Below are positions 38,230 to 49,212 of a DNA stretch of 64,000 nt, piece by piece. Source of the stretch: Cupriavidus pauculus (GTDB lineage: Bacteria; Pseudomonadota; Gammaproteobacteria; Burkholderiales; Burkholderiaceae); NCBI RefSeq assembly GCF_002858765.1, contig NZ_PJRP01000002.1, forward strand, positions 418,598 to 482,597. Direction: 5' to 3'. The number at the start of each line of letters is the position of its first letter. The stretch's first letter is position 1. A program made the translations under genes and the position numbers. The notes below the pieces were generated by a model. That model had not been told where the DNA came from. It made no database searches and worked only from the letters and a program-made list of their open reading frames with translations.

Positions 38230-40523
38230 TTGCGCAAGAATTGGAAGTAAGTCTGCACATGGCCTTTGTCGAGGCTCGCCAGGCACGCCACGAGTTCATT
38301 ACCGTGGAACACCTGTTGCAGGCGTTGCTCGACAACCCCACAGCGGCTGAAGTGCTGCGCGCGTGCGCGGCCAATATCGAGGACTTGCGCACCAGTCTGA
38401 AGAATTTCATCGCAGACAACACGCCTGTGGTGCCAGGCACCGATGAAGTGGACACGCAGCCCACACTGGGCTTCCAGCGTGTGATCCAGCGCGCCATCAT
38501 GCACGTGCAGTCGACGTCGAATGGCAAGAAGGAGGTGACCGGCGCCAACGTGCTGGTGGCCATCTTCGGCGAAAAGGACTCTCACGCGGTGTACTACCTG
38601 CAGCAGCAGGGCGTGACGCGCCTGGACGTGGTCAATTTCATCAGCCACGGCATCCGCAAGGACCAGGCCGAACCGGCCAAGCACGGCGAGGGCAACCCCG
38701 AAGGGGAGGGCGGCGACGGCAAGGAAAGCCCGCTCGAGCAATACACCCAGAACCTGAACGCGCTGGCCAAGGCCGGCAAGATCGATCCGCTGATCGGCCG
38801 CGACAGCGAGGTGGAGCGCGTGGTCCAGGTGCTGTGCCGCCGGCGCAAGAACAACCCGCTGCTGGTGGGCGAAGCCGGCGTGGGCAAGACCGCCATTGCG
38901 GAAGGCCTGGCCTGGCGCATCACCAAGAACGAAGTGCCCGATATCCTTGAAAAGGCTACCGTGTACTCGCTCGACATGGGCGCGCTGCTGGCTGGCACCA
39001 AGTACCGCGGTGATTTCGAGCAGCGTCTGAAGGGCGTGCTGAAGTCGCTCAAGGACAATCCGCACGCGATCCTGTTCATCGACGAAATCCACACGCTGAT
39101 TGGCGCGGGCGCCGCATCGGGCGGCACGCTGGACGCCAGCAACCTGCTCAAGCCGGCGTTGTCGTCGGGACAGCTCAAGTGCGTAGGTGCCACCACGTTC
39201 ACGGAATATCGCGGCATTTTCGAGAAGGATGCGGCCTTGTCGCGTCGTTTCCAGAAGATCGACGTGGTCGAGCCGACCGTGGACCAGACCGTGCAGATCC
39301 TGCGCGGCCTGAAGTCGCGCTTCGAGGAGCACCACGGCGTCAAGTACGCGGCGTCGGCGCTGACTGCGGCCGCCGAACTGTCGGCACGCTTCATCACCGA
39401 TCGTCATCTGCCCGACAAGGCGATCGATGTGATCGATGAGGCAGGTGCTGCACAACGTATCCTGCCGAAGTCGAAGCAGAAGAAGACGATTGGCAAGGGC
39501 GAGATCGAGGACATCGTGTCGCGCATCGCCCGCATCCCGCCGCAGAGCGTGAACCAGGACGACCGTAGCAAGCTGCAGACGCTGGAACGCGATCTGAAGT
39601 CGGTGGTGTTCGGCCAGGACCCGGCCATCGAGGCGCTGGCATCGGCGATCAAGATGTCGCGTGCCGGCCTGGGCAAGACCGACAAGCCGATCGGCTCGTT
39701 CCTGTTCTCGGGCCCGACCGGCGTGGGCAAGACCGAAGTGGCCAAGCAGCTCGCGTTCATCATGGGCATCGAACTGCTGCGCTTCGACATGTCGGAATAC
39801 ATGGAGCGCCATGCGGTCAGCCGCCTGATCGGTGCGCCGCCGGGCTATGTCGGGTTTGACCAGGGTGGCCTGCTGACCGAGGCCGTCACCAAGAAGCCGC
39901 ACTGCGTGCTGCTGCTCGATGAGATCGAAAAGGCACATCCGGACATCTTCAATATCCTGCTGCAGGTGATGGACCACGGTTCGCTGACCGACAACAACGG
40001 TCGCCGTGCCGACTTCCGCAACGTGATCATCATCATGACCACGAACGCGGGGGCCGAGACGATGAACCGTGCCACCATCGGCTTCACCACGGCGCGCGAG
40101 CAGGGCGACGAGATGGCGGACATCAAGCGCATGTTCACGCCGGAGTTCCGCAACCGTCTGGATGCGACCATCAGCTTCCGTGCGCTGGATGAGGAAATCA
40201 TCCTGCGCGTGGTGGACAAGTTCCTGATGCAGCTGGAAGAGCAGTTGCACGAGAAGAAGGTGGAAGCCAGCTTCTCGGAAAAGCTCCGCAAGTACCTGGC
40301 GAAGAAGGGCTTCGATCCGCTGATGGGTGCGCGTCCGATGCAGCGCCTGATTCAAGACATGATCCGCAAGGCGCTGGCAGACGAGCTGCTGTTCGGCAAA
40401 CTGGTGACCGGCGGCAAGGTGGCCGTGGACCTGGACGACGAGAACCTGATCAAGCTGACATTCTCGGAAGCCGATCCGGAGCCGCCCGAAGCGCCGGAAA
40501 GCGAACAGCGCGCGGAAGTCTGA
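38226..40523 (+). CDS. clpA: ATP-dependent Clp protease ATPase subunit ClpA
   Basis: At 765 residues this AAA+ unfoldase feeds ClpP. The N-domain (1-145) has two Clp-N repeats, joined by an acidic Gly-rich linker. D1 has GEAGVGKTA near residue 217 and the Walker [12 protein letters not shown]2 has GPTGVGKTE near 498 and [13 protein letters not shown]. The IGF tripeptide (ATIGFTT) that docks ClpP is present, so this is ClpA rather than ClpB. The ATG overlaps the clpS stop, and a terminator follows. Confidence 0.98.
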   Translation: MIAQELEVSLHMAFVEARQARHEFITVEHLLQALLDNPTAAEVLRACAANIEDLRTSLKNFIADNTPVVPGTDEVDTQPTLGFQRVIQRAIMHVQSTSNGKKEVTGANVLVAIFGEKDSHAVYYLQQQGVTRLDVVNFISHGIRKDQAEPAKHGEGNPEGEGGDGKESPLEQYTQNLNALAKAGKIDPLIGRDSEVERVVQVLCRRRKNNPLLVGEAGVGKTAIAEGLAWRITKNEVPDILEKATVYSLDMGALLAGTKYRGDFEQRLKGVLKSLKDNPHAILFIDEIHTLIGAGAASGGTLDASNLLKPALSSGQLKCVGATTFTEYRGIFEKDAALSRRFQKIDVVEPTVDQTVQILRGLKSRFEEHHGVKYAASALTAAAELSARFITDRHLPDKAIDVIDEAGAAQRILPKSKQKKTIGKGEIEDIVSRIARIPPQSVNQDDRSKLQTLERDLKSVVFGQDPAIEALASAIKMSRAGLGKTDKPIGSFLFSGPTGVGKTEVAKQLAFIMGIELLRFDMSEYMERHAVSRLIGAPPGYVGFDQGGLLTEAVTKKPHCVLLLDEIEKAHPDIFNILLQVMDHGSLTDNNGRRADFRNVIIIMTTNAGAETMNRATIGFTTAREQGDEMADIKRMFTPEFRNRLDATISFRALDEEIILRVVDKFLMQLEEQLHEKKVEASFSEKLRKYLAKKGFDPLMGARPMQRLIQDMIRKALADELLFGKLVTGGKVAVDLDDENLIKLTFSEADPEPPEAPESEQRAEV

Positions 40524-40551
40524 GCCTGCTTCGCATTGCCGCAAGACAGAA

Positions 40552-40581
40552 ATGGCCGGGTTCGTCCCGGCCATTTTTTTG
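40552..40581 (+). terminator. Intrinsic terminator of clpS-clpA
   Basis: ATGGCCGGG and CCCGGCCAT form a 9-bp perfect stem with a TTCGT loop, followed by seven T residues. Confidence 0.93.
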
Positions 40582-40738
40582 GCCAATTTGCGACTGACCG
40601 TGGCGCGATTGTTCCATTTCTGGGCGATCAGCGAAGGGCAATCCTGCAGGTTGCGCGATCATCGGGCAAAATACGCCACGGCGGCATGCCGCCTTTTCCT
40701 GATTCCGCGGTCGTCTGGCCGCCCAGCCCGAGTCTCTG

Positions 40739-41752
40739 ATGTCTTCTCCCGACCGCATGCGGCTCCGCCGCCTGCTGCTCAAGTCCCTGCCGATGAGCGC
40801 CATGCCCTTGGCGTCACTCGCCGGCCTCGCCCGTGTTTCCCAAGCTGCCGAGCCTTCGGCCACCAGCCGGCCGATTTCGATGGTCCTGCCGTTTCCGCCG
40901 GGTGGCAGCGTGGATATCGTGGCCCGGCAGTTGCAGCCGGGACTGAAGACGAGCCTGGGACAGACCGTGGTGGTCGACAACAAGCCCGGCGCCGGCGGCC
41001 TGATTGCCAGCAGCACCGTGGCCCGCGCCAAGCCGGACGGCAATACGCTGCTGATGGCGTTCGATACGCATGCCATCAACCCGTTTGCGTACAAGAACCT
41101 GCCCTACGACACGTTCAAGGATTTCACGCCGATCACGCAACTGGTTCGCTTTCCGCTTGTTATCGCCGCTAACCCGGCGCTATCGGCATCGAACGTGCGC
41201 GAGCTGATCGATCTGGCGAAGTCGAACCCGAACGCCGTGCGCTATGCCTCGTCGGGGATTGGCAGCCTGAACCAGCTGGCCGCCGAAGCGCTGGCCACCG
41301 AGGCGGGCGTCCATTTCCTGCACGTACCCTACAAGGGCGGCGGCCCGGCCGTGCAGGCCGTGCTGGCGGGCGAGGTGGACCTGTTTTTCAGCAGCTACGC
41401 GGCCGTGCAGGCGCACGTCGCGGCCAAGACGATCAAGATACTCGGCGTTACCGGCACCAGCCGGATCAAGCAGATGCCCCAGGTGCCAACCGTGGCCGAA
41501 CAAGGCTACAAGGGCTTCGAGGCGTATTCCTGGATTGGCGTTTTCGGTCCGGCGCATATGCAGCAGGACACCGTGATGCGTCTGCACGATGCGCTGGGCG
41601 CGTCGATCAAGCAGCCCAAGGTGGTGGAAGCGCTGACTGCGCAGGGATTCGAGATCGCCGTGGGTTCGCCGGCCGACCTGGGCAACCTGGTGCGCCACGA
41701 GCACGACAAGTGGCAGGCCGTGGCCCGCAAGGCCAACATCCAGTTCGACTGA
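40739..41752 (+). CDS. Bug/TctC-family periplasmic solute-binding protein
   Basis: At 337 residues this is a tripartite tricarboxylate transporter type receptor. The N-terminus has Arg residues, then a hydrophobic stretch ending in SQA near residue 35, a probable export signal with some twin-arginine character (RLRRLLLK). The mature domain shows PFPPGGSVDIVARQL, NKPGAGGLIASSTVA and the FLHVPYKGGGPAVQAVLAGEVDL block. These families bind carboxylates. No TctA/TctB partners are here, as for most Bug proteins. It lies 4 bases upstream of the VOC gene. Confidence 0.9.
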   Translation: MSSPDRMRLRRLLLKSLPMSAMPLASLAGLARVSQAAEPSATSRPISMVLPFPPGGSVDIVARQLQPGLKTSLGQTVVVDNKPGAGGLIASSTVARAKPDGNTLLMAFDTHAINPFAYKNLPYDTFKDFTPITQLVRFPLVIAANPALSASNVRELIDLAKSNPNAVRYASSGIGSLNQLAAEALATEAGVHFLHVPYKGGGPAVQAVLAGEVDLFFSSYAAVQAHVAAKTIKILGVTGTSRIKQMPQVPTVAEQGYKGFEAYSWIGVFGPAHMQQDTVMRLHDALGASIKQPKVVEALTAQGFEIAVGSPADLGNLVRHEHDKWQAVARKANIQFD

Positions 41753-41756
41753 CCCC

Positions 41757-42602
41757 ATGCAGACGTTGCCCGAACCGTTCGACCACGCCGTCATCGTCTG
41801 CGCGGATCTGGACGCCGCCGCCAACCGCTGGCGCGCGCTCGGTTTCACGCTCACGCCGCGTGGCTATCACACGCTGGGATCGCAGAACCACTGCATCATG
41901 CTGGCGCGCGACTATCTGGAGCTGCTGCACGTGACCGCACCCAGCCCGAGCCGCCAGTATTACTGGGATGCCCAGCAGCGCGGCGACGGGTGCGCGGCCA
42001 TGTCGTGCAAGAGCCGCGACGCGTTTGCCACGGCCGACCGGCTGCGTGCGGCTGGATTCCAGCCCTCGGACCCGATCGAATTCTCGCGTCCGGTGCGCCT
42101 GGACGATGGGTCGGAGCATCCTGCCACGTTCCGTGTGACCGCACTGGACCAGGCGCCGGGTGCACGCTACTTCGTCTGCGAGCATCGCACGCCCGAATTG
42201 CTGTGGCGGCCGGAATGGCTGGCGCACGCCAATGGCGCAACGGCGATTGCGGCGACGTATCTGGTGGTGGAAGCGGCTCAGGTTGCGGCCACGGCCGAAG
42301 CCTATGCCACGTTGACCGGTGCGACGATTGCACGCGCCAGTGGCGAAACGGCGATGCTCGATATCGACGGTGCAACGTTCGTCGTCACGGCGCCCCAGGC
42401 GCTGGCCGATGCTGCCGACGTGCCGGGGCTTCGGCACGGATCGACCGGCTATGCGGCGATCCGCATTGCAACCGGCAATCTGGAGAACGCCCGCGCGCAC
42501 TGGCGGGCCAATGGGGTGCAGGCCATGGACCTGTCGCCGTCGATCACGCTGATCCCGGCCGAACAGGCCAACGGCGTGGCGCTGATCTTCGAGCAGCGCT
42601 GA
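41757..42602 (+). CDS. VOC-superfamily glyoxalase-like protein
   Basis: This 281-residue protein begins EPFDHAVIVCADLDAAANRWRALGF, a glyoxalase-like opening with a His ligand, and continues with LLHVTAPS. Its two-domain size and second VOC half match the glyoxalase-like domain family, of unknown reaction. It starts 4 bases after the Bug protein, so it is co-translated and may act on the same ligand. The function is not established. Confidence 0.8.
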   Translation: MQTLPEPFDHAVIVCADLDAAANRWRALGFTLTPRGYHTLGSQNHCIMLARDYLELLHVTAPSPSRQYYWDAQQRGDGCAAMSCKSRDAFATADRLRAAGFQPSDPIEFSRPVRLDDGSEHPATFRVTALDQAPGARYFVCEHRTPELLWRPEWLAHANGATAIAATYLVVEAAQVAATAEAYATLTGATIARASGETAMLDIDGATFVVTAPQALADAADVPGLRHGSTGYAAIRIATGNLENARAHWRANGVQAMDLSPSITLIPAEQANGVALIFEQR

Positions 42603-42615
42603 AGAGACGTCCGTT

Positions 42616-42643
42616 CTCCTCTCCCGCTTGCGGGAGAGGGGAG
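42616..42643. repeat. Intergenic palindromic repeat, copy H
   Basis: CTCCTCTCCCGC and GCGGGAGAGGGGAG form a single copy between the convergent VOC and dut stops, 13 bases after the former. Confidence 0.8.
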
Positions 42644-42666
42644 AAAATCCTCCCTACCGGGTTGGG

Positions 42667-43161
42667 TCAGGCCTTCGCGTGCGCCACGCCGGTCGAGCCG
42701 AAGCCACCGGCGCCACGCACGGAATCTTCCGAAAATTCTTCCACCGTAGTGAACACCGGGCGCAGCACCGGCACGAACATCATCTGCGCAATGCGCTCGC
42801 CGGGCTGGATCACGATCGGCTCGGTGCCGGGTGCGTTGCGGTTCCACACGCTGACCATGATCTGGCCCTGGTAGTCGGCATCGATCACGCCGATCGAGTT
42901 GCCCAGCACCAGGCCCTTCTTGTGGCCCAGGCCCGAGCGCGGCACGATCGTCGCGCACATGAACGGGTTGGCCATATGCACGGCGAAGCCAGCCGGCACC
43001 AGTTGCGCCGGCGTGCCGGGTTCGATGGTCACCGGGGCATCCACGCAGGCGTGCAGGTCGATGGCGGCGGCCATGTCGCTCTGGTAGGCGGGCAGGCCCC
43101 AGTCGTTCAGGCGGGCGTCGAGCACCTTGATCTCGACAGTCGGATTCGCGGCTACGGTCAT
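42667..43161 (-). CDS. dut: dUTP diphosphatase Dut
   Basis: This 164-residue trimeric dUTPase hydrolyses dUTP to dUMP, limiting uracil in DNA. Conserved motifs include SDMAAAIDLHA, VPRSGLGHKKG, NSIGVIDADYQG (with the catalytic Asp), and the C-terminal RGAGGFGSTG arm. The ATG at 43161 is taken because upstream sequence is not family-like. It is the last gene of the ribF-to-dut stretch. Confidence 0.97.
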   Translation of the reverse strand: MTVAANPTVEIKVLDARLNDWGLPAYQSDMAAAIDLHACVDAPVTIEPGTPAQLVPAGFAVHMANPFMCATIVPRSGLGHKKGLVLGNSIGVIDADYQGQIMVSVWNRNAPGTEPIVIQPGERIAQMMFVPVLRPVFTTVEEFSEDSVRGAGGFGSTGVAHAKA

Positions 43162-43282
43162 GGATTTGGATTCGCAGGATGAGACAAAGGCGGCATGATA
43201 CCGCGCCGCCCACACCGATCCGCCACTTCGATCCGCTACTTCCATCCACGCACCCGGCGCGGCGCTGTCGCGCCTGCCGCGA

Positions 43283-44302
43283 TCAGCCCTGCAGGTCGAA
43301 GGCCTCGGCCAGCAGTTCGTACGTGCGCATGCGGGCCTGGTACGACGCCGTCACGCTCAACACCACCAGTTCGTCGGCCGCGAAGCGGTCCCTGAGCGCC
43401 AGCATCCGTTCGGCCACCTGCGCGGGCGTGCCGCAGATCGTGCGTGGCCGTTCGCGTTCGATGATCAGGCGGTCGCGCTCGGTGGGTGTGAAATCGGCGG
43501 CCTGGGCCAGCGACGGGATGGGTGCGTTCACGCCATAGGCCATCTGCAGCCGGCGAATGTCGACGGCGCGTTCCAGCGCCGAGGCCTCGGCCTCCGTATC
43601 GGCGCAGATCACGAACACAGCCGCGGCGCTGTACGGCTTGTCTTCATAGCCGGACTCGAAATCCTCGCGGTACTGCTGCGCCACCATATCGCCACCATGC
43701 GCGTTGATGAAATGCGCGAAGGCGAATCGCAGGCCCAGCCGCGCGGCCAGCGCGCCGCCAAAATCGCTGGAACCCAGCACCCAGATTTCCGGACGGGTGT
43801 CGATGGCCGGCTGCAGCAGCACGCCCTCGGCCAGATGGTCGGGCGGCACCTCGCCGCGCAGCAGGAAGGCCAGGTCCTGCACCTGCTGCGGGAACTGGTC
43901 GCCCCGGTTGTACTGGCCCATGGCCACGGCCTGCGCCGTGCGCATGTCGCCGCCCGGGGCGCGGCCCACGCCAAGGTCGATCCGGTTCGGGAACAGCGCT
44001 TCAAGCATGCGGAACTGCTCGGCCACCTTGAACGGGCTGTAGTAGGGCAGCATCACGCCGCCAGACCCCAGCCGGATGCGCTTTGTCACGCTGCCCAGCC
44101 GCGCCAGCATGACTTCCGGCGCCGGGTTGCACACGCCTTGCAGGCCGTGGTGCTCGGCGCACCAATAGCGGGTAAAGCCGAGGCTGTCGGCCATCTGCGC
44201 CAGGTCGACAGTGGCTGCCAGGGCATCGCGGGCCGTATGGCCGTGGATGACCGGACTCTGGTCCAGCACGGACAGGCGCAGGGTAGGGCGGGTAGGGCTC
44301 AT
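43283..44302 (-). CDS. LLM-class flavin-dependent oxidoreductase
   Basis: This 339-residue luciferase-like monooxygenase is of the YhbW branch. It opens with LSVLDQSPVIHGHTARDAL; RYWCAEHHGLQGVCNPAPEVM and GSGGVMLPYYSPFKVAEQF are typical, as is the IDLGVGRAPGG phosphate loop. It needs a flavin supplied by a reductase and its substrate is unknown. It is encoded 17 bases after coaBC, so it is probably co-transcribed. Confidence 0.88.
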   Translation of the reverse strand: MSPTRPTLRLSVLDQSPVIHGHTARDALAATVDLAQMADSLGFTRYWCAEHHGLQGVCNPAPEVMLARLGSVTKRIRLGSGGVMLPYYSPFKVAEQFRMLEALFPNRIDLGVGRAPGGDMRTAQAVAMGQYNRGDQFPQQVQDLAFLLRGEVPPDHLAEGVLLQPAIDTRPEIWVLGSSDFGGALAARLGLRFAFAHFINAHGGDMVAQQYREDFESGYEDKPYSAAAVFVICADTEAEASALERAVDIRRLQMAYGVNAPIPSLAQAADFTPTERDRLIIERERPRTICGTPAQVAERMLALRDRFAADELVVLSVTASYQARMRTYELLAEAFDLQG

Positions 44303-44319
44303 GGCTGGTATGCGGGGTG

Positions 44320-45519
44320 TTACACGGGCTTGCGCGGCAGGCGCTGGCCGATGGCGGCGACCAGCTCGCGGGCCAGCGACAGCTTGTCGGCACGCGGCAG
44401 GCGCGTCATGCCCTTGGCATCGAACAGCACGATCTCGTTGTCGTCGAGACCGAACGTATGGTGGCCGATATTGCCCACCAGCAGCGGCACGCCTTTGCGC
44501 TGGCGCTTCTGTTCGCCATACTGCTCCAGGTTCTCGCTTTCGGCCGCGAAGCCCACGCAGTAGGGGGCATCGGCGCGCGCCGCCACGGCGGCCAGGATGT
44601 CGGGGTTCTGCACGAACTGCAGCGTCGGCGTGTCGGTGTCGTTGGCCTTCTTCAGCTTCTGCTGGGCCACCTCGGCCGGGCGCCAGTCGGCCACGGCGGC
44701 CACGGCGATGAATACATCCACGTCGCGCAGCTGCGCCATCACGGCATCGTGCATTTGCAGGGCGCTGCGGATATCGGTGCGCGCCACGCCGCGCGGCGTG
44801 GGCAGCGCGGTGGGGCCAGACACCAGCAGTACGTCGGCGCCGGCTTCGCGGGCCGCGCGGGCGATCGAAAAGCCCATCTTGCCCGACGACAGGTTGGTGA
44901 TGCCGCGCACCGGGTCGATGGCCTCGAACGTCGGGCCGGCGGTAATCAGCACCCGCTTGCCCTGCAGCGGCTTGGGCTGGAAGAAGGCGATCAGGTCTTC
45001 CACCAGTTCCTCGGGCTCCAGCATCCGGCCGTCACCGATTTCGCCGCAGGCCTGGTCGCCGGTGCCGGGGCCCAGGATCGTCACGCCATCGGCGCGCAGT
45101 TGGGCGGCATTGCGTTGCGTCGGCGCGGCGGCCCACATCTGACGGTTCATGGCCGGCGCCACCAGCAGCGGGCACTCGCGCGCGATGCACAGCGTGGTGA
45201 GCAGGTCGTCGCACAGGCCGTTGGCCACCTTGGCCAGGAAATCGGTGGAAGCGGGTGCGATCAGGATGGCATCAGCCTCGCGCGAGAGGTCGATATGCGC
45301 CATGTTGTTGTCGATGCGCGCGTCCCATTGCGACAGGAAGACCGGGCGCCCGGACAGCGCCTGCATCGTGACCGGCGTGATGAAGTGCGTTGCCGCTTCG
45401 GTCATGGCCACCTGCACGGTGGCGCCGGCCTTGGTCAGCAGACGTACCAGCTCGGCCGACTTGTAGCAGGCGATGCCGCCGGTCAGGCCAAGGACAATGT
45501 GCTTGCCGCGCAAATCCAT
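44320..45519 (-). CDS. coaBC: Bifunctional phosphopantothenoylcysteine decarboxylase/synthetase CoaBC (Dfp)
   Basis: This 399-residue bifunctional CoA-synthesis enzyme has an N-terminal CoaC flavoprotein domain with LGLTGGIACYKSAEL, the His in DNNMAHIDL and PAMNRQMW. Its C-terminal CoaB synthetase domain starts RVLITAGPTFEAIDPVRGITNLSSGKMG. It converts 4'-phosphopantothenate plus cysteine to 4'-phosphopantetheine. The ATG is at 45519, 155 bases after the lspA stop with a terminator in between. panB in this window supplies earlier intermediates. Confidence 0.97.
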   Translation of the reverse strand: MDLRGKHIVLGLTGGIACYKSAELVRLLTKAGATVQVAMTEAATHFITPVTMQALSGRPVFLSQWDARIDNNMAHIDLSREADAILIAPASTDFLAKVANGLCDDLLTTLCIARECPLLVAPAMNRQMWAAAPTQRNAAQLRADGVTILGPGTGDQACGEIGDGRMLEPEELVEDLIAFFQPKPLQGKRVLITAGPTFEAIDPVRGITNLSSGKMGFSIARAAREAGADVLLVSGPTALPTPRGVARTDIRSALQMHDAVMAQLRDVDVFIAVAAVADWRPAEVAQQKLKKANDTDTPTLQFVQNPDILAAVAARADAPYCVGFAAESENLEQYGEQKRQRKGVPLLVGNIGHHTFGLDDNEIVLFDAKGMTRLPRADKLSLARELVAAIGQRLPRKPV

Positions 45520-45597
45520 GGGGAAGGCTCTTGGAGAGGAACTGAGTTCCGCATGATACCGCTGGCGCGCCCCGCGTGCCGGGGGCCGATCACGGCC

Positions 45598-45627
45598 AAA
45601 AAAAATGCCCCTGCGAGGAGGGGCATT
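45598..45627 (-). terminator. Intrinsic terminator of lspA
   Basis: AATGCCCCT and AGGGGCATT form a 9-bp stem around GCGAGG. On the minus strand it ends in a T-run, 47 bases after the lspA stop, separating coaBC from the ribF-ileS-lspA unit. Confidence 0.9.
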
Positions 45628-45674
45628 CTTGCAAGGCATGTCGTGGGGCATCGTGTGCCGCCAGGCGGTCGGCG

Positions 45675-46211
45675 TCAGTGGCGCCGCACCCGTCGCAATT
45701 CGTCCACGATGAGCAGGATCGCGCCCACCGTGATCGCGCAGTCAGCCACGTTGAAGGCCGGGAAATGCGTGGTGCGCCAGTGGAAGTCCAGGAAGTCGAT
45801 CACATGGCCATGGATCACGCGGTCCACCACGTTGCCCACGGCGCCGCCCAGAATCAGCGACACGGCCAGGCAGAACATCTTCTGACCCGTATGGCGATAC
45901 AGCAGCCAGACGATGAAGCCGCCCACCACCACGCCCAGCACCGTGAAGAACCAGCGCTGCCAGCCGCCGGCATCTGCCAGGAAGCTGAACGCCGCGCCCT
46001 TGTTGTAGACCAGCACCAGGTTGAAGAAGCTGGTGACCGGGCGCGACTCCGCGTACTGGAACGACCGGGTGATCACGACCTTGAAGAACTGGTCGATCAT
46101 CACCACCAGCAGCGCAAACGCCATCCACAACCAGGGCGTGACGTTGGCGCTGGGCTTGCTCTTGTTCCGCGAGGGAGACGAACGCGACGAACGGGTCGAG
46201 GACGATGCCAT
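45675..46211 (-). CDS. lspA: Lipoprotein signal peptidase LspA
   Basis: This 178-residue inner-membrane aspartyl protease cleaves prolipoprotein signal peptides. It has a Ser-rich cytoplasmic N-tail and four membrane helices; catalytic motifs are [11 protein letters not shown] and [11 protein letters not shown] with the conserved Asp residues. It overlaps the ileS stop by one base (TGATG), the ileS-lspA coupling widespread in bacteria. Confidence 0.96.
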   Translation of the reverse strand: MASSSTRSSRSSPSRNKSKPSANVTPWLWMAFALLVVMIDQFFKVVITRSFQYAESRPVTSFFNLVLVYNKGAAFSFLADAGGWQRWFFTVLGVVVGGFIVWLLYRHTGQKMFCLAVSLILGGAVGNVVDRVIHGHVIDFLDFHWRTTHFPAFNVADCAITVGAILLIVDELRRVRRH

Positions 46212-49090
46212 CAGGCGTGGCTCCTGTGTTCACCGGCGCCGAACAGGTTGCTGTCGCAGCGGCCGCAAAGGGTGGGATGAGCAGGGTTGTGGCCCACGTC
46301 GGCGCGATAGTGCCAGCAGCGCTCGCACTTGGCGTGCTGCGACGGCGTGACCGTCACCAGCAGGTCGCCGCCCTCGGGCGCCGGCGTGACCTTGGCCGCC
46401 GACGTCAGCAGCACGAAGCGCAGGTCGTCGGACAGGCTCTGCAGCGCGGCCAGCACCGGCCCGCCCGCGGCGATCGTGACTTCGGCCTGCAGCGACGAGC
46501 CGATTTCGCCTTCCACGCGCACCGCTTCCAGCTGGCGCGTGACTTCGGCGCGCACCGCACGGATCTCGTGCCACTTCTGCAGCAGGTCGTCGGCTTCGCC
46601 GACCGGCGGCAGGTCGTAGTACGTGCTCGTGAAGATCGTGTCGGTGTGCTCGGTGCCGTGCGCAAACACCTGCCAGGCTTCCTCGGCCGTGAACGACAGG
46701 AACGGCGCCATCCAGTGCAGCATCGCCTGCGTGATGTGGTACAGCGCGTTCTGCGCGGCGCGGCGCGCCTGCGAGTCCGGGGCCGTCGTGTACAGGCGGT
46801 CCTTCAGAACGTCCAGGTAGAAGCCGCCCAGGTCTTCGGAGCAGAACGTCTGCAGCTTGGCCACCACCGGATGGAACTCGTACGCCTGGTAGTGCGACAG
46901 CACTTCCTTCTGCAGGCGGTCGGTCAGCGCCACGGCGTAGCGGTCGATTTCCAGCCATTCCGACGCCGGCAGCGCATGCTTGGCGTGGTCGTAGTCGGTC
47001 AGGTTGGCCAGCAGGAAGCGCAGCGTGTTGCGGATGCGGCGATAGCCTTCCACCACGCGCTTGAGGATTTCCTCGGAGATCGACAGCTCGCCCGAATAGT
47101 CGGTCGATGCCACCCACAGGCGGATGATTTCCGCACCCATCTTGTTCGAGATGTCCTGCGGCGCCACGGTGTTACCCACCGACTTCGACATCTTGCGGCC
47201 TTCGCCGTCCACCGTGAAACCGTGCGTCAGCAGCGCCTTGTAGGGCGGCTTGCCGTACAGCATCGAGGCAGTCAGCAGCGACGAATGGAACCAGCCACGG
47301 TGCTGGTCCGAGCCTTCCAGGTACAGGTCGGCCAGGCGGCCCTCGGGGGTGTCGGCCGACGGATCGTACAGTTCGTCGCGATGCGAGCTGCGGATAACGG
47401 TCCAGTGCGTCGTGCCGGAGTCGAACCAGACGTCCAGCGTGTCGCGATTCTTCTCATAGAGCGCGGCTTCGTCGCCCAGCAGGTCCTTCGGGTCCAGCGA
47501 CTGCCAGGCCTCGATGCCATGCTGTTCCACGCGCTTGGCCACTTCTTCCAGCAGCTCGGGCGTGCGCGGATGCAGCGCGCCGGTTTCCTTGTGGATGAAG
47601 AACGCCATCGGCACGCCCCATTGGCGCTGGCGCGAGAGCGTCCAGTCCGGGCGGTTGGCGATCATGTTGTGCAGGCGCTGCTTGCCCCACGACGGGTAGA
47701 ACTCGGTGGCCTCGATGCCGGCCAGCGCGGTCTCGCGCAGCGTCGGGCCGTTGTCGGCCGGGTCCACGTCCATGCCCGCAAACCACTGCGACGTGGCGCG
47801 ATAGATGATCGGCGTCTTGTGACGCCAGCAGTGCATGTAGCTGTGCTCGTACTTGTGCGAGTTGAACAGGTTGCCCGACTCACGTAGCACTTCGACGATT
47901 TTCGGGTTCGCGGCCCAGATCGACAGGCCGCCGAACAGCGGCAGCGTGCTGGCGTAGACGCCATCGCCCATCACCGGGCTGATGATGTCGGCGTCGGGCA
48001 TGCCGTGTGCCTTGCACGACTGGAAGTCTTCCACGCCGTAGGCCGGCGCCGAATGGACGATGCCGGTGCCGGTGTCGGTGGTCACGTAGTCGCCCAGGTA
48101 CACCGGCGACGTGCGCGCGTAGCCGGCATCCATCTTGGCCAGCGGATGGTGGAAGCGCACCTCGGTCAGCGCGTCGCCGCGCGCCGTGGCCACGATCTGG
48201 CCTTCCAGCGCGTAGGTCTTCAGCTGTTCCTCGACGCGGTCACGGGCCAGGATCAGGAAGCCGCGCGGCGTATCGACCAGCGCGTACTCCACTTCCGGGT
48301 GCATGTTCAGCGCCTGGTTGGACGGGATCGTCCACGGCGTGGTCGTCCAGATCACGATCCAGCCCGGCTTGCCTTCGAGCTGGGCCAGCGGCACGTGGAA
48401 TGCGTGGGCGATCTTGTCGGTTTCCGCGAACGGAAAGCCCACGTCGATCGACAGGTCGACCTTGTCCTTGTACTCGACCTCGGCCTCGGCCAGCGCCGAG
48501 CCGCAGTCGAAGCACCAGTTCACCGGCTTCAGGCCGCGGAACACATAGCCCTTTTCCATGATCTTGCCCAGCGCGCGCAGCTCATCGGCTTCGTTGCTGA
48601 AGTTCATGGTCAGGTACGGATTGTCCCAGTCGCCCAGCACGCCCAGGCGCTCGAAGTCCTTCTTCTGGCGGGCGATCTGCTCGGTGGCGTAGGCGCGTGC
48701 CTTGGCCTGGACTTCCTGCACGGGCAGCCCCTTGCCGAACTGCTTCTCGATCTGGATTTCGATCGGCATGCCGTGGCAGTCCCAGCCCGGCACGTAGACG
48801 GCGTCCAGGCCGGTCAGGCCGCGCGCCTTGATGATCATGTCCTTCAGGACCTTGTTCACCGCGTGGCCGATGTGGATGTCGCCGTTGGCGTACGGGGGGC
48901 CGTCGTGCAGCACGAACTTCCTGGCACCCTTGCGCGCGGCCCGGATCTTCTTGTAGAGCTGCTTGTCCTGCCACTGCTTGACCCACAGCGGCTCGCGCTT
49001 CGGCAGGTCGCCGCGCATCGGGAACGGGGTATCCAGCAGGTTGACCGGATACTTGCTTTTTTCGGGCTTGGCGCGTTTGTCGTCGGACAT
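46211..49090 (-). CDS. ileS: Isoleucyl-tRNA synthetase IleS
   Basis: This 959-residue class I synthetase attaches isoleucine to tRNA(Ile). It has the HIGH motif in [11 protein letters not shown] near residue 67, the editing domain, KMSKS in [11 protein letters not shown] near 610, and a C-terminal zinc site CERCWHY with CGRCDSNLF. It begins [11 protein letters not shown] at 49090 and overlaps lspA. ribF lies 122 bases upstream on the same strand. Confidence 0.98.
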   Translation of the reverse strand: MSDDKRAKPEKSKYPVNLLDTPFPMRGDLPKREPLWVKQWQDKQLYKKIRAARKGARKFVLHDGPPYANGDIHIGHAVNKVLKDMIIKARGLTGLDAVYVPGWDCHGMPIEIQIEKQFGKGLPVQEVQAKARAYATEQIARQKKDFERLGVLGDWDNPYLTMNFSNEADELRALGKIMEKGYVFRGLKPVNWCFDCGSALAEAEVEYKDKVDLSIDVGFPFAETDKIAHAFHVPLAQLEGKPGWIVIWTTTPWTIPSNQALNMHPEVEYALVDTPRGFLILARDRVEEQLKTYALEGQIVATARGDALTEVRFHHPLAKMDAGYARTSPVYLGDYVTTDTGTGIVHSAPAYGVEDFQSCKAHGMPDADIISPVMGDGVYASTLPLFGGLSIWAANPKIVEVLRESGNLFNSHKYEHSYMHCWRHKTPIIYRATSQWFAGMDVDPADNGPTLRETALAGIEATEFYPSWGKQRLHNMIANRPDWTLSRQRQWGVPMAFFIHKETGALHPRTPELLEEVAKRVEQHGIEAWQSLDPKDLLGDEAALYEKNRDTLDVWFDSGTTHWTVIRSSHRDELYDPSADTPEGRLADLYLEGSDQHRGWFHSSLLTASMLYGKPPYKALLTHGFTVDGEGRKMSKSVGNTVAPQDISNKMGAEIIRLWVASTDYSGELSISEEILKRVVEGYRRIRNTLRFLLANLTDYDHAKHALPASEWLEIDRYAVALTDRLQKEVLSHYQAYEFHPVVAKLQTFCSEDLGGFYLDVLKDRLYTTAPDSQARRAAQNALYHITQAMLHWMAPFLSFTAEEAWQVFAHGTEHTDTIFTSTYYDLPPVGEADDLLQKWHEIRAVRAEVTRQLEAVRVEGEIGSSLQAEVTIAAGGPVLAALQSLSDDLRFVLLTSAAKVTPAPEGGDLLVTVTPSQHAKCERCWHYRADVGHNPAHPTLCGRCDSNLFGAGEHRSHA

Positions 49091-49212
49091 GGTTGATTCT
49101 CGGGGCAATTCGTTTGGGCGCGGACCGGTGGATAACCGCCGCGCGCGTGTCATTTCGGGGCAAGGCAGGGCGGGTCCCGGCGGCGCGCCTGCATGGGGCG
49201 CGCTGCCGGCCG

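Noticed and set aside
38133..40586. A long open frame on the minus strand opposite clpA (over 800 codons)
   Set aside because: Same artefact of codon bias; clpA has complete AAA+ motifs on the plus strand and the antisense frame has none.
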